Source: Xenococcaceae cyanobacterium MO_167.B27 (lineage in GTDB: Bacteria; Cyanobacteriota; Cyanobacteriia; Cyanobacteriales; Xenococcaceae). Taken from it: a DNA stretch of 51,844 bases. Positions 29,457 to 38,605 of the stretch are shown piece after piece. A program made the translations under genes and the position numbers. The stretch lies in contig JASJCP010000011.1 of assembly GCA_030065935.1 (NCBI GenBank), positions 1 to 51,844 on the forward strand, given 5' to 3'. The notes below the pieces were generated by a model, which did no database searches, had not been told where the DNA came from, and worked only from the letters and a program-made list of their open reading frames with translations. How positions within the stretch are numbered: the stretch's first letter is position 1; each line of letters begins with the position of its first letter.

Positions 29457-30092
29457 TTAAGCTGCAACTTTACTGGTAACTAAGGTAACGAAATTAGAAA
29501 GAATATGTAGCCCATCCTCAGAAGATTTTTCGGGGTGAAACTGTACCGCCATGAGATTCTTATAAGCGATCGCTGCTGTCACTTGTTGTGTACCATGAGT
29601 TACCATAGCAGCATTCACAGAAGCATCTAATGGTTCTACATAATAGGAGTGAACAAAATAAACATAGGGATCGATTGATAAATTTTGCCACAAAGGATGA
29701 TGAGCTTGAATCAACTCTAATTGATTCCAACCAATGTGAGGAATAGTAATTCCTGGTTCACTGCGAAAACGTCTTACTATACCAGGAATAATCCCTAAAC
29801 CCTTTTCTGTACCTTCTTCAGAAGCATCAAACAGAATTTGTAAACCCAGACAAATACCGAGAAAAGGCTTACCTGATGCGATCGCATCTTTAATTGGTTG
29901 TTCCAGATGACGGGAGCGAATATGCTGCATTGCAGGATCAAATGAACCTACTCCAGGTAAAACCACTGCATCCGCTTGAGCGATATCCCTAGGAGAATCA
30001 GTGACTTGAGTAGTTGCACCTGCTTTTTCCAAACCTTTACAAGCAGAGTGGAGATTTCCCATATCGTAATCAATGACAGCAATAGTCTTCAC
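29457..30092 (-). CDS. hisH: Imidazole glycerol phosphate synthase, glutaminase subunit HisH
   Basis: The protein has 211 residues, a class I glutamine amidotransferase. IDYDMGNLHSACKGLEK, VLPGVGSFDPAM, the nucleophile Cys81 in GICLGLQILF and the His/Glu pair in VQFHPEKSS are present. It supplies ammonia to HisF in histidine synthesis. HisF is not adjacent. It is followed closely by rsmD. Confidence 0.96.
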   Translation of the reverse strand: MKTIAVIDYDMGNLHSACKGLEKAGATTQVTDSPRDIAQADAVVLPGVGSFDPAMQHIRSRHLEQPIKDAIASGKPFLGICLGLQILFDASEEGTEKGLGIIPGIVRRFRSEPGITIPHIGWNQLELIQAHHPLWQNLSIDPYVYFVHSYYVEPLDASVNAAMVTHGTQQVTAAIAYKNLMAVQFHPEKSSEDGLHILSNFVTLVTSKVAA

Positions 30093-30238
30093 GCTTTTCC
30101 TCTTTATCTGGCTTAATTCTGCAATTTTCTTTTATTTTACTGTTTGATCTTCAAAACTTTTTATTAAGGGGACATAAAAACACGGGATCAACCAGTTTTA
30201 CAATCAATGGTAGTTTCCCCAGAAAAGACACGCCCACA

Positions 30239-30634
30239 ATGAAACCAAAGTTTAAAACTAGACTCGCTTGGGAAAAAGCCCAGATTTTAATGCAGCCAGC
30301 ATTAATCCGAGTTTTAGATAATATTCGCAAACAACTAGATAAATCTTCTTGGAAAGGAAGCTACCAAGAAATTACTCATCCTATCCCTGGTTATCTTCTC
30401 TGTTTAACTAAAGGCGATCGCAATATACAAATAGATATCTGGGAACTCTGCTATCAAGTTTGTTTTCAAAACTATAATCTTACTCCTCATAATATAATGA
30501 GTTCCTCAGATAATAGTAGTTGTGAAGTGGATATAGATGATCGTCTGTTAGATGAGACTGGAGAAATTGATTGGCAATTAATTGAAGCCAAGGCACAAAA
30601 AGCAGTTCGAGATGTTTTTGAAAATTTGGAATAG
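30239..30634 (+). CDS. Conserved hypothetical protein of cyanobacterial type
   Basis: The protein has 131 residues and I know no functional name for it. It is acidic at the C-terminus, with W residues spread along the chain (LAWEKAQILMQPALIRVLDNIRKQL, IDIWELCYQVCF). No membrane segment or catalytic motif is visible. It lies five bases upstream of the ygfZ-like gene and is probably in one operon with it. A role near Fe-S or folate-dependent repair is possible by context only. Confidence 0.7.
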   Translation: MKPKFKTRLAWEKAQILMQPALIRVLDNIRKQLDKSSWKGSYQEITHPIPGYLLCLTKGDRNIQIDIWELCYQVCFQNYNLTPHNIMSSSDNSSCEVDIDDRLLDETGEIDWQLIEAKAQKAVRDVFENLE

Positions 30635-30639
30635 TAAAA

Positions 30640-31590
30640 ATGAATTATCAACCAGAGCAAGTTTTATTGTGCGATCGCTCTTCTTGGGGATTACTACAAA
30701 TCACAGGAGCAGAACGCTTAAACTATCTTCATAATCAAAGTACCAATAAATTCGACCAAAGACTACCAGGAGAAGGTTGTGAAACAGTTTTTGTCACTTC
30801 CACTGCGAGAACTTTAGACTTAGCTACAACTTATGTCACAGAAGATGCAGTTTTAGTCATTGTTTCCCCTCAACGTCACGAATATTTACTAAAGTGGTTA
30901 GACCGCTTTATTTTTCCGTTTGACAAAGTAGAATTAAGAGATATTTCTTCAGAAAATAGCATATTTACGATTTTGGGAGAAAAAAGCGCAACTTTACTGC
31001 AAAAATTAGGTTTAGATAGCCTAATAGGTCAACCAGAAGGCAATCATCAGCTACTAGAGATAGAAGATATACCAGTAAGAGTTGCTGTAGGAAGTGACTT
31101 AGGAATAGCTGGTTATAATCTAATTTTCCCCAGTAAATATAGAGAGAAATTACTGCAAAAACTCCTTGAGAATGGTGTAGAATTAATCAGCGATCGCGAC
31201 TGGGAACAACTCAGAATATTACAAGGAAGACCAGCCCCAGATCGAGAACTAACCGAAGATTATAACCCCCTAGAAGCAGGATTGTGGCAGACTATATCTT
31301 TTGATAAAGGTTGTTATATTGGTCAGGAAACCATTGCTCGTCTTAACACCTATAACGGAGTAAAACAAAAACTCTGGGGAATTAAATTGAGTCAAGAAGT
31401 TACACCACCAACACCAGTAACAGCAGAAGGAAGTAAAGTAGGGATGTTAACCAGTTGCACTGTTACTCCTGATGGTATTTTCGGTTTAGCCTATATCAAA
31501 ACTAAAGCTGGTGGTATAGGTTTCAAAGTGACAGTAGGAGACAGTATCGGCGAAATAATTACTGTACCTTTTGTCCAACATCCCAATTAA
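30640..31590 (+). CDS. ygfZ: YgfZ/GcvT-family folate-binding Fe-S maintenance protein
   Basis: The protein has 316 residues. The family motif KGCYIGQETIARL (with the functional Cys) is present near residue 227-239. The N-terminal region LLQITGAERLNYLHNQSTN resembles the folate-binding GcvT fold. The family helps maintain certain 4Fe-4S enzymes. It forms an operon-like unit with the upstream 131-residue gene and, three bases after its stop, with a colicin E3-type RNase gene, an unusual partner. Confidence 0.9.
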   Translation: MNYQPEQVLLCDRSSWGLLQITGAERLNYLHNQSTNKFDQRLPGEGCETVFVTSTARTLDLATTYVTEDAVLVIVSPQRHEYLLKWLDRFIFPFDKVELRDISSENSIFTILGEKSATLLQKLGLDSLIGQPEGNHQLLEIEDIPVRVAVGSDLGIAGYNLIFPSKYREKLLQKLLENGVELISDRDWEQLRILQGRPAPDRELTEDYNPLEAGLWQTISFDKGCYIGQETIARLNTYNGVKQKLWGIKLSQEVTPPTPVTAEGSKVGMLTSCTVTPDGIFGLAYIKTKAGGIGFKVTVGDSIGEIITVPFVQHPN

Positions 31591-31593
31591 TTA

Positions 31594-31842
31594 GTGACTT
31601 ATATACCACCGCCTAAAAATTTATCAGCCTTTCCCCAAGCCAAACGGGTTAAACCGAAAACTTCTATACCTGGAGGTGGATTACGAAAGAGATGGAAGGA
31701 TGAAAATTATATTTATGAGTGGGATTCTTATCATGGCAGAGTAGAAAAGTATGACAAACGAGGAAATCATCTTGGTGAATTCGATCCTAATACTGGAGAG
31801 CAAACTAAACCAGCAGATTCTAATCGTAAAATAGACCCTTAA
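31594..31842 (+). CDS. Stand-alone colicin E3-type ribosomal RNase toxin domain
   Basis: The protein has 82 residues and starts at GTG (31594), three bases after the ygfZ stop. From residue 30 it closely follows the colicin E3/E6/cloacin catalytic domain: RKRWKD..YIYEWDSYHGRVEKY and HLGEFDPNTGEQTKPAD. The residues matching the E3 active site are all present: Asp44, His47, Glu51 and Arg78. In E3 this domain cuts 16S rRNA in the decoding centre. The N-terminal 29 residues are Pro-rich with no receptor-binding or translocation domain. The toxin therefore looks like a cell-internal module, or a domain cassette detached from a larger polymorphic toxin. There is no ribosome binding site; translation is probably coupled to ygfZ. 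The 222-residue gene 31 bases downstream is the likely immunity protein. Confidence 0.82.
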   Translation: MTYIPPPKNLSAFPQAKRVKPKTSIPGGGLRKRWKDENYIYEWDSYHGRVEKYDKRGNHLGEFDPNTGEQTKPADSNRKIDP

Positions 31843-31873
31843 ACCAACTAGCAAAAATAATAGAAGGTATTAA

Positions 31874-32542
31874 ATGAATCCTAATTTATCAAATGCACAA
31901 ATTATAGATACAGTTTCCGATCAGACTCAGAAAGTATCAAACCCCAAAATTGATCGGGTACTTCGTTGGTATGAAAAAGAAGGAGATGATTTCGTTGGAG
32001 AAAAAATTATCAATAATATTAGTCTTAAACATTTGCAAAAACTGTTCAAAGTTGACTCAAGAAACCCTATGTATGATTGCTATTCGGTAGAATCTGAGCA
32101 ACAAATAAATTATTTGCAAAACTTACTTAGTTTTGAGTTGGATACAAAATCTTACGACTATCTAGTTGAATGCGATATGGTTGAACAAATCTCTGCAATT
32201 TCTATTAAATATAGGCTCTGTCTTTTGCTCAACTTGGAAGGCGACCCCAATCAAGGGGGATATATTATTGTTGATGAATTTAGTGAGAACCCAGAATTAG
32301 CCAAAAATGATAGGTTTCATATCAAAGATTGGAAGGTAGGGTACTCAAATTCCCAAGGCATAGGAAATTTATCTTTTGATTTTGAGGTACAAGTTATGTC
32401 CATACAAAAAACTCTTGTTAGACACAAGCAACTATTAACGGACATTTTTGTTGAGTCTCCAGATCGAGAAAAAATTAAGCAACTGGGAAATGCTTTAAAA
32501 AAACACAATCCAGATGCAATTAAATCATTAACTAATAGTTAA
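31874..32542 (+). CDS. Probable immunity protein for the E3-type RNase
   Basis: The protein has 222 residues and AGAAGG lies upstream of the ATG. It is acidic and soluble. The N-terminal half (VLRWYEKEGDDFVGEKIINNISLKHLQKLFKV ... PMYDCYSV) resembles a domain found in bacterial immunity-like proteins (I recall it as DUF7683, unverified); the C-terminal half has no recognised motif. It is not related to the small classical E3 immunity protein. Its place directly after the toxin gene is the main ground for the call. Confidence 0.6.
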   Translation: MNPNLSNAQIIDTVSDQTQKVSNPKIDRVLRWYEKEGDDFVGEKIINNISLKHLQKLFKVDSRNPMYDCYSVESEQQINYLQNLLSFELDTKSYDYLVECDMVEQISAISIKYRLCLLLNLEGDPNQGGYIIVDEFSENPELAKNDRFHIKDWKVGYSNSQGIGNLSFDFEVQVMSIQKTLVRHKQLLTDIFVESPDREKIKQLGNALKKHNPDAIKSLTNS

Positions 32543-32720
32543 AAAATGACTGGGGTGTCTCATCAAGGTGAAACACAAACGACCTCAAGTAAATATCTAA
32601 TTCCTGCTCAAACCCCATGTTGTAGTTTTACCAATTTTTTCCCATTGAAAATCGAGCAGCAAGTACAATAAAATCTGGTTTGATTAGACCACCAATCAGA
32701 TCAGTGAATCTAAGAATTTT

Positions 32721-33764
32721 ATGACTAAATTATTAGACTGGAATGAAATAGCACAAACTTCTCTAGCAGGAGAATTAATCTCTCGCAGCACCGCCAAAAC
32801 TATACTACAAGCAGATGACACAGAACTGTTAGCACAACTCGCAGCAGCATATAAAGTCCGTCATCACTATTGGGAAAATCGAGTAAGACTTCATTTTTTA
32901 CTCAATGCTCAAAGTGGTTTATGTCCTGAAGACTGTCATTACTGCTCTCAGTCCAAAATCTCTAGCGCGGAAATAGAGAAATATCCTCTCATGGCGCAGG
33001 AAAAAATTATCCAAGCAGCAAATAGAGCAGCAGAATTACAAGCAGGAACATTTTGCTTTGTTATTTCAGGGCGCAAGCCTTCTGCTTCAGTTTTAGACAG
33101 AGTTATCACCGCCGTAAAAACAGTAAAATCACAACACGACCTTAAAATTTGTGCTTGTTTAGGACTATTAGACCAAGAACAAACTCAACGCCTCGCAGCA
33201 GCAGGAGTAGATCGAGTTAATCACAATCTCAACACTTCTGAAAATAATCATCCTAATATTTGTAGCACTCATACCTTTGGCGATCGCATAGACACCATTA
33301 AAAACGTGCAAGCAGCAGGAATTACTACCTGTTCTGGGGGAATTATTGGCATGGGAGAATCAGAAGATGATGTCATTGACTTAGCTTATTCCCTAAGAGA
33401 GTTGAATGTTACTAGTGTCCCCATTAACTTTCTTATTCCCATTCCCGGTACACCTTTAGGGGAGCAGCCACCCACCAATCTCAATCCCCGTTATTGCTTA
33501 CGAGTCCTTTGTTTATTCCGTTTTATCTTACCTTCCCAAGAAATTCGCATAGCAGGAGGTAGAGAAGTCCACCTGCGATCTTTGCAACCATTAGGACTTT
33601 ATCCCGCCAACTCTATCTTTATAGGAGATTATCTCACCACCCCAGGACAGGCTGCTTTAGCAGATATGCAAATGATTCAAGATGCAGGATTTGTTCTAGA
33701 AAACCCCGATGGTTCAGTGTTAAATCTAGACAATCAAACTATCACCTATGCAAAAGTTAAATAG
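32721..33764 (+). CDS. bioB: Biotin synthase
   Basis: The protein has 347 residues, a radical SAM enzyme. Cys68, Cys72 and Cys75 in [13 protein letters not shown] bind the SAM cluster; CACLGLL and the [26 protein letters not shown] and AGGRE motifs of BioB are present. It inserts sulphur into dethiobiotin. No other bio genes are adjacent. Confidence 0.97.
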   Translation: MTKLLDWNEIAQTSLAGELISRSTAKTILQADDTELLAQLAAAYKVRHHYWENRVRLHFLLNAQSGLCPEDCHYCSQSKISSAEIEKYPLMAQEKIIQAANRAAELQAGTFCFVISGRKPSASVLDRVITAVKTVKSQHDLKICACLGLLDQEQTQRLAAAGVDRVNHNLNTSENNHPNICSTHTFGDRIDTIKNVQAAGITTCSGGIIGMGESEDDVIDLAYSLRELNVTSVPINFLIPIPGTPLGEQPPTNLNPRYCLRVLCLFRFILPSQEIRIAGGREVHLRSLQPLGLYPANSIFIGDYLTTPGQAALADMQMIQDAGFVLENPDGSVLNLDNQTITYAKVK

Positions 33765-33796
33765 TTTCATCTTGTTCTGTGGTTTATGGGGAATAT

Positions 33797-33892
33797 TTAG
33801 CGATCGCCTGTTCTAATAGTTCCATGCCATTCATCCCAAGGATTTTTAACCAATTCCACAATCAATTGCGACAAATCTTTATATCTTTTTTT
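33797..33892 (-). pseudogene. Possible gene remnant (C-terminal about 31 residues)
   Basis: On the minus strand an open segment reads KKRYKDLSQLIVELVKNPW and ends GTIRTGDR before a stop at 33797. It looks like the C-terminal tail of a real protein (regular helix pattern, two Trp). Upstream it merges with simple GGGATTTGGGGAGTTGGGC repeat DNA, so no start can be given. The parent family is not recognised. The rest of 33765-34069 has pyrimidine-rich repeats and the rplI leader. Confidence 0.3.
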
Positions 33893-34069
33893 GCCCAACT
33901 CCCCAAATCCCAGTCCCCCATCTGTAGCTTGCCTTAAATAAAAACAGTAATTATTCCTCATTCCTCATTACTCCGTTCTTGATTTCATGAACTGGTATAA
34001 TGGGAAGTTCTGAGCGTTAAAAAATATAGTTAAACTTTTAACTTCTATAGTTGCAAATAAGGAGAAAAC

Positions 34070-34528
34070 ATGGCAAAGCGCGTTTCTGTTGTTTTAAACG
34101 AAAATATTTCTAAATTAGGCAAAAATGGGGATTTAGTAGAAGTTTCCCCTGGTTATGCTCGTAATTTCTTGATTCCTCAAGGTAAAGCGGTTATTGCTAC
34201 CCCTGGCATCATCAAACAAGTAGAATTAAGAAGAGAACAAGAAAGACAACGCAAACTAGCAGAGAAACAAGAAGCAGAATCAAGAAAAACTGCACTTAAA
34301 ACTATTGGTCGCTTGGTGATTCGCAAGCAAGTGGGAGAAGGAAATGCGATTTTTGGTACAGTCACCACTCAAGAAGTAGCTGACATCATTAAACAACAAG
34401 CTGGACTAGAAGTAGATAAAAGAGGCATTACAGTTCCCGATATTGGTACTACTGGTATCTACGACGTAGAAGTCAAACTACATCCAGAAGTAACTGCGAT
34501 GGTCAACATCGAAGTTGCACCACTCTAG
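34070..34528 (+). CDS. rplI: Ribosomal protein bL9
   Basis: The protein has 152 residues. The N-terminal motif GKNGDLVEVSPGYARNFLIPQGKA and the C-terminal domain with GEGNAIFGTVTTQEVADIIKQQ are intact. AAGGAGAAAAC precedes the start. It is monocistronic with a terminator at 34613. Confidence 0.97.
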   Translation: MAKRVSVVLNENISKLGKNGDLVEVSPGYARNFLIPQGKAVIATPGIIKQVELRREQERQRKLAEKQEAESRKTALKTIGRLVIRKQVGEGNAIFGTVTTQEVADIIKQQAGLEVDKRGITVPDIGTTGIYDVEVKLHPEVTAMVNIEVAPL

Positions 34529-34612
34529 AACCAAAAAATTGACAGTTGATTAAACCGCGCTGCATACTGCGAATATAGCGTCAGCTTATTCGACTAGTTT
34601 TGCGCGGGGGAT

Positions 34613-34644
34613 AACCTATTGGGTAGGTTTTTCTTGGTTTTTAA
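34613..34644 (+). terminator. Rho-independent terminator of rplI
   Basis: AACCTA-TTGGG-TAGGTT (34613-34629) is followed by TTTCTTGGTTTTT. Confidence 0.7.
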
Positions 34645-34768
34645 CATACTCAATTATTTTGTTTGTTTAAGTCAGCACCACGAGAAATAGACTTAACACC
34701 ATAGCTTTTAGACCAAAAATAAGGCTTCCAAGTTTATTATCAATTGTCAATTATCCCGCTATCAAAGA

Positions 34769-36358
34769 TCAATTCTTTTGAGTAACTGTCCACCAAGCTA
34801 GACCATAAGACTGACTTGGGTTATTGAGTTGGCGACGGTGATAAACTCGAATTTTATAGTATCCTGTGGCGGGGACAGGGCAAAAAATATGTTCCACACT
34901 ATCTTCACTGCTCAGAGAAGAACAAGTATTTCTTAAATTACTCTCTTCATCTGCTGGCATAAGATAGAGATCGAGATTATTTAAACCACGATCGCGGAAA
35001 GTTTCACCCACATCATATTTACCATTACGATTGCGGTCATTGAGATAAACTAAGCGATCCCAAGCTAAAGTAATAGCAGCGTGACTACCTTCTTGTAAAG
35101 GAAATTCTAGATAGTAATCCTGATAAGTATTTACTTCTACCTCCCCATAGTCCCAACCGATTTCAGCAACAAAATCTTCAGGGGAGTTTTGTCCACCTCT
35201 AAATTGTTCATAAGCACGAAATACATTGAGGTGTCCTGTCCCCATTTGGATATCTAGGGGAATACGGGGGTTTTGATAAGCATCAGAATCTAACCAAGTA
35301 AGATTTTTTTCACTGAGGATAGTACGCCCCATTCCCAGTAATAATCCATCTCCTTGATCTTGAACTTTATCAGCAGAATTGAGTAATACCACTTTCATTA
35401 CTTCATGACGGCGACTGGCTAAACTCCAATTGCTTACACCCTGATTCAAAGCGCGATCGCCGTATTCTTGGAGGAGAGCTACCGAAGCCGTAATATGGGG
35501 CGCAGCAAAACTTGTACCACTGACTTTTTCTACTTGTCCTTCCTGGTTATAAACTGCAATTTGACTTCCAGGGGCGAGTAAACTGACCGCTCTGCGATCG
35601 CCAACGTTAATTTCTCGTTTAATCAAACTCCTACCAATTCCGTCGGGTAACGCACTGAGGTTGGCAAAATCGACTTTAGTAAACTTATCTTGGCGTTTAG
35701 TAGTATAGGCAGTGGTAATCCCATTAAAATGGTCTGTGGGAATGGGAATACCCCCTTGACCTTGGTTTCCTGCAACTACATATAAAACATCATGGACTCT
35801 TGAGGACCAATCAATACATTTAGTCAGTAAAGCTTTACCATCGAGGATTGGCTCTTCGCGAGAATCTCTTTCTAAAGACTCTCCAAAACTAAAATTAATG
35901 GCTCGTACATCTCCGCTATTTTGCAAAGCAACATGCTGACTAGCCAAGCATTCCTGGGGTTGACCCCCTTCATTTAAAGAACCTACTGCACTGGCGTAAA
36001 GTTTAGCTCCTGGTGCAACACCCTGTAAAAGTTTATCATCACTAATCATCACCCCTGCTACCATCACCGCATGATTATCAACATTTTCATTGGGGATAGC
36101 CAGTTTATCCCGAAAAAAAACTCTCTGGGGCAAAATTCTCGCTTTATTATTTCCTGCTTTATCAATACCAAATTTTCCTGGTCTGCCTATTTCTACTTGA
36201 CCAATACCAATCTTACGTCCTAGTAAATTCAGAGGAAACTCGTGCAAACGATGGGCGTTGATTCCTGCTTCTCCAGTAGAATCATTAAGAGCCAGAACTG
36301 GAGTTGTCATACCTGCGATCGCTAATACCTCGATCAAAGATAAAATCTTATTAGTCAT
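34769..36358 (-). CDS. Secreted subtilase-like (S8) protein
   Basis: The protein has 529 residues. The N-terminus (MTNKILSLIEVLAIAGMTTPVLA) looks like a signal peptide. Subtilase elements: the His motif NHAVMVAGVM, the Asn region VVAGNQG, and the Ser motif SGTSFAAPHITASVALL. The first catalytic motif, normally with Asp in a VIDTG-like strand, reads IGIGQVEIGRPG, so a Glu or nothing takes the place of Asp. The C-terminal 150 residues form beta-rich segments (YYLEFPLQEGSHAAITLAWDR, RNRNGKYDVGETF) like those of periplasmic subtilases. It stands alone. It may be a weakly active or inactive peptidase, or use a non-canonical triad. Confidence 0.8.
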   Translation of the reverse strand: MTNKILSLIEVLAIAGMTTPVLALNDSTGEAGINAHRLHEFPLNLLGRKIGIGQVEIGRPGKFGIDKAGNNKARILPQRVFFRDKLAIPNENVDNHAVMVAGVMISDDKLLQGVAPGAKLYASAVGSLNEGGQPQECLASQHVALQNSGDVRAINFSFGESLERDSREEPILDGKALLTKCIDWSSRVHDVLYVVAGNQGQGGIPIPTDHFNGITTAYTTKRQDKFTKVDFANLSALPDGIGRSLIKREINVGDRRAVSLLAPGSQIAVYNQEGQVEKVSGTSFAAPHITASVALLQEYGDRALNQGVSNWSLASRRHEVMKVVLLNSADKVQDQGDGLLLGMGRTILSEKNLTWLDSDAYQNPRIPLDIQMGTGHLNVFRAYEQFRGGQNSPEDFVAEIGWDYGEVEVNTYQDYYLEFPLQEGSHAAITLAWDRLVYLNDRNRNGKYDVGETFRDRGLNNLDLYLMPADEESNLRNTCSSLSSEDSVEHIFCPVPATGYYKIRVYHRRQLNNPSQSYGLAWWTVTQKN

Positions 36359-36876
36359 ATTATTGTGATTTTTGGTCGGCTTTCCCTACTTTATAGAGTA
36401 TTTACCCTACTTATTATGGAAAAATACTTGCTAAATATGGTTAATTAAGCTAAAAGTAATAATATCCCTCCATCAATCCTAGTCCTTAACTAATTTCATT
36501 AGCGCATCTTCCAGAGTCACTTTAACCGAAAATTCTTGATGTTACTAGTTGGATAAGTTTAACCCCAAGAAGTTTTGACAACAGGAAATTTTAGTATAGA
36601 CGACGGCCTAATCTGTACATTTCTAGTTTTGTCAAAGTTTTGTGAGGATGAGATCAGAGAAATTAAGAATTTTCCCAGGATTAATCAAGCCAAATCAAAA
36701 ATCAGGAAATTTCCTGCCTGATTGATTCCTAATCCTGTAATCTTTATTTACTTTGCAATAGGTCTAGCTTGTAAGGGAGAGACAAAAACCTCATTTTTAC
36801 AAAATACAAACAAACTCCGCCTGGCAAGGCGAAACACTTTAAACCACATTTTTCAATTATCTGTAGTATTAAATTT
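36359..36876. other. Intergenic region, no gene seen
   Basis: About 520 bases of AT-rich DNA without a supported gene on either strand. A small inverted pair (CTCCGCCT-GGCAA-GGCGAAAC, around 36816-36833) is visible, as is a TAGTTTTGTCAAAGTTTTGTGAGG run near 36623. A minus-strand ORF fragment ending at about 36498 is too short to interpret. Confidence 0.4.
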
Positions 36877-37092
36877 ATGTCAAAACAAACTATACATCCG
36901 ATGGTGAAGTTACAGCGTAAAGTATCTTCTCTTGTAGAAGAGAAAATCGTTCAACCAGAAGATAGAATTAGTAAAATCGCTTTACTATTAGGGAATGATT
37001 GGCAATACTGGAAAAATCAATTAATTGAGTTTGATTTCTCGGTAAAAGACCCAATTAAAGAACTTTTGTTAGTAGAATACTGGGAAGAGTAA
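36877..37092 (+). CDS. Small conserved-looking protein, unknown
   Basis: The protein has 71 residues, helical and charged (LQRKVSSLVEEKIVQPEDRISKIALLLGNDWQYWKNQLIEFDF). It has no membrane segment, no Cys, and no recognised domain. The even distribution of hydrophobic residues and the acidic end LLVEYWEE make it look like a real protein of the type common in cyanobacteria. No strong ribosome binding site is present. It lies between the subtilase-like gene and the FHA kinase, transcribed opposite to both. Confidence 0.6.
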   Translation: MSKQTIHPMVKLQRKVSSLVEEKIVQPEDRISKIALLLGNDWQYWKNQLIEFDFSVKDPIKELLLVEYWEE

Positions 37093-37171
37093 CAGGAAGT
37101 TTCACGCTAGTGATAAATCTTGGTATCCTCAAGGCAATGTTTTAGGGATACTAACCAATAGCAAGTAATTT

Positions 37172-38392
37172 TCAAAGACAAGCTATAAGACTCTCTAATA
37201 ATGCCATAGCACTTTGATAGCGAGCGCGAGGGTCTGGCTTACAGGCTTTTTTAATTACATATCCTAGTTTGTGTGATAAGTTGGGAATACTAGAAATATC
37301 AATTTCATATTTATTTTGTTCGTAGCGATAATATTGCATGGGAGCTTTACCAGTTAGCAAAAAAACCATAGTAGTTCCCACACCATAAATGTCAGATTGA
37401 ATGCAGGGTTTGCCACTATACTGTTCTGGTGCGCTGTAGCCTTCTACTCCAATTCTAGTATCTAAAGATGTCCCCAATTCTTTAACTGCACCAAAATCGA
37501 GTAACATTAGACGACCATCAAGATTTCTGAGAATTAAATTAGCTGGTTTGACATCTCGGTGTACTAGAGGTGGTTGTAAGTTATGGAGATAGTCTAAGAC
37601 CTGACACACTTGAATCATCCATTCAATGACTCTTTCACTATTTATTGCACCTCTTTGATTGACCAACTGTTCTAAATTATGACCGTGAATTAACTCCATT
37701 ACTAGGTATTTACGGTTATTTTCAACAAAAAAATCGTAATATTTTGGAATATTAGGATGATCCAATGATTTAAGAACCCTTGCTTCTCTTTCAAACAGTT
37801 CTCTAGCCTTGGGAACACGAGCCATATTAGAATTCATTTCCTTCAAAACCGATAATGAAGGTGGGCCTTGATTTATTTGGCGTTTATCCCATACCAGGTA
37901 AGTTGTACCCATTCCCCCCCTACCGAGAATTTTGAGAACTTGATAAGAGCCAATTAATTTTTCTTCTTCTACTATGGGTTGACCACAATGGATGCAAAAA
38001 ATACTATCAGGGGGATTGTCCTTATGATCACATTTAATTATGGCTCCTAAAGGAGAATCTTTTGAGTGTGATGGGTTTGCAGATGCAGCTTTTTCTAGTT
38101 CAAAGCGAAACAAGGGGCCATTTTCTGCTAAACGAATTAAGTCGCCATGATTGAGAATAGTTTGTTTGACAGGATTCTGATTGACAAAAGTGCCGTTAGT
38201 TCCATGATTGACCAATTGCCATTGGTTTTCAACTTGAGTTATCTCTATATGTTTTCGTGAAACTTGAAAAAACCCTTTCAAAACAACATCGTTGTTTAAA
38301 GCACGACCAACTTTGATCACCGCATTTTCTAGAAATTGCCAATGTTGCAAAGGTTGGTTAGTCTGTGGTTCTAGAAGGGTAAGGTTGACCAT
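37172..38392 (-). CDS. FHA domain - zinc ribbon - Ser/Thr protein kinase
   Basis: The protein has 406 residues. An FHA phosphopeptide-binding domain (about 20-95, KVGRALNNDVVL, VSRKHIEI, NHGTNGTFVN) is followed by a zinc-ribbon-like motif (CDHKDNPPDSIFCIHCG, about 120-136) and an eukaryotic-type kinase domain (about 145-406). The kinase has GRGGMGTTYLVWDK, HRDVKPANLIL and DFGAVKELGT, so the catalytic residues are intact. No membrane segment. It is followed upstream by a PP2C phosphatase gene on the same strand (213 bases away), giving a kinase/phosphatase pair that could act on common targets. Confidence 0.92.
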   Translation of the reverse strand: MVNLTLLEPQTNQPLQHWQFLENAVIKVGRALNNDVVLKGFFQVSRKHIEITQVENQWQLVNHGTNGTFVNQNPVKQTILNHGDLIRLAENGPLFRFELEKAASANPSHSKDSPLGAIIKCDHKDNPPDSIFCIHCGQPIVEEEKLIGSYQVLKILGRGGMGTTYLVWDKRQINQGPPSLSVLKEMNSNMARVPKARELFEREARVLKSLDHPNIPKYYDFFVENNRKYLVMELIHGHNLEQLVNQRGAINSERVIEWMIQVCQVLDYLHNLQPPLVHRDVKPANLILRNLDGRLMLLDFGAVKELGTSLDTRIGVEGYSAPEQYSGKPCIQSDIYGVGTTMVFLLTGKAPMQYYRYEQNKYEIDISSIPNLSHKLGYVIKKACKPDPRARYQSAMALLESLIACL

Positions 38393-38605
38393 GGGGAAGG
38401 GAGCAAATAATATTTAATATTTCTAACTACTTCTCTAGATTAGGGTAGTGATGTGTAATCAATCAAAAAAATTTTGGGGTTTGATTTAGTCTTAGAACTG
38501 ATCGCAGTCTGCAAGAGTTCTAATATAAAAAGATTATACTTGTATTTGAGATTATTTAACTTGTCTTATTAATAGCTTTGAGGGAGTCTGATAAAAAATT
38601 ACTTT

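Noticed and set aside
36722-36907. Plus-strand ORF of 61 codons upstream of the 71-residue gene
   Set aside because: No motif, Cys and Asn-rich random look, overlaps the better supported downstream start.
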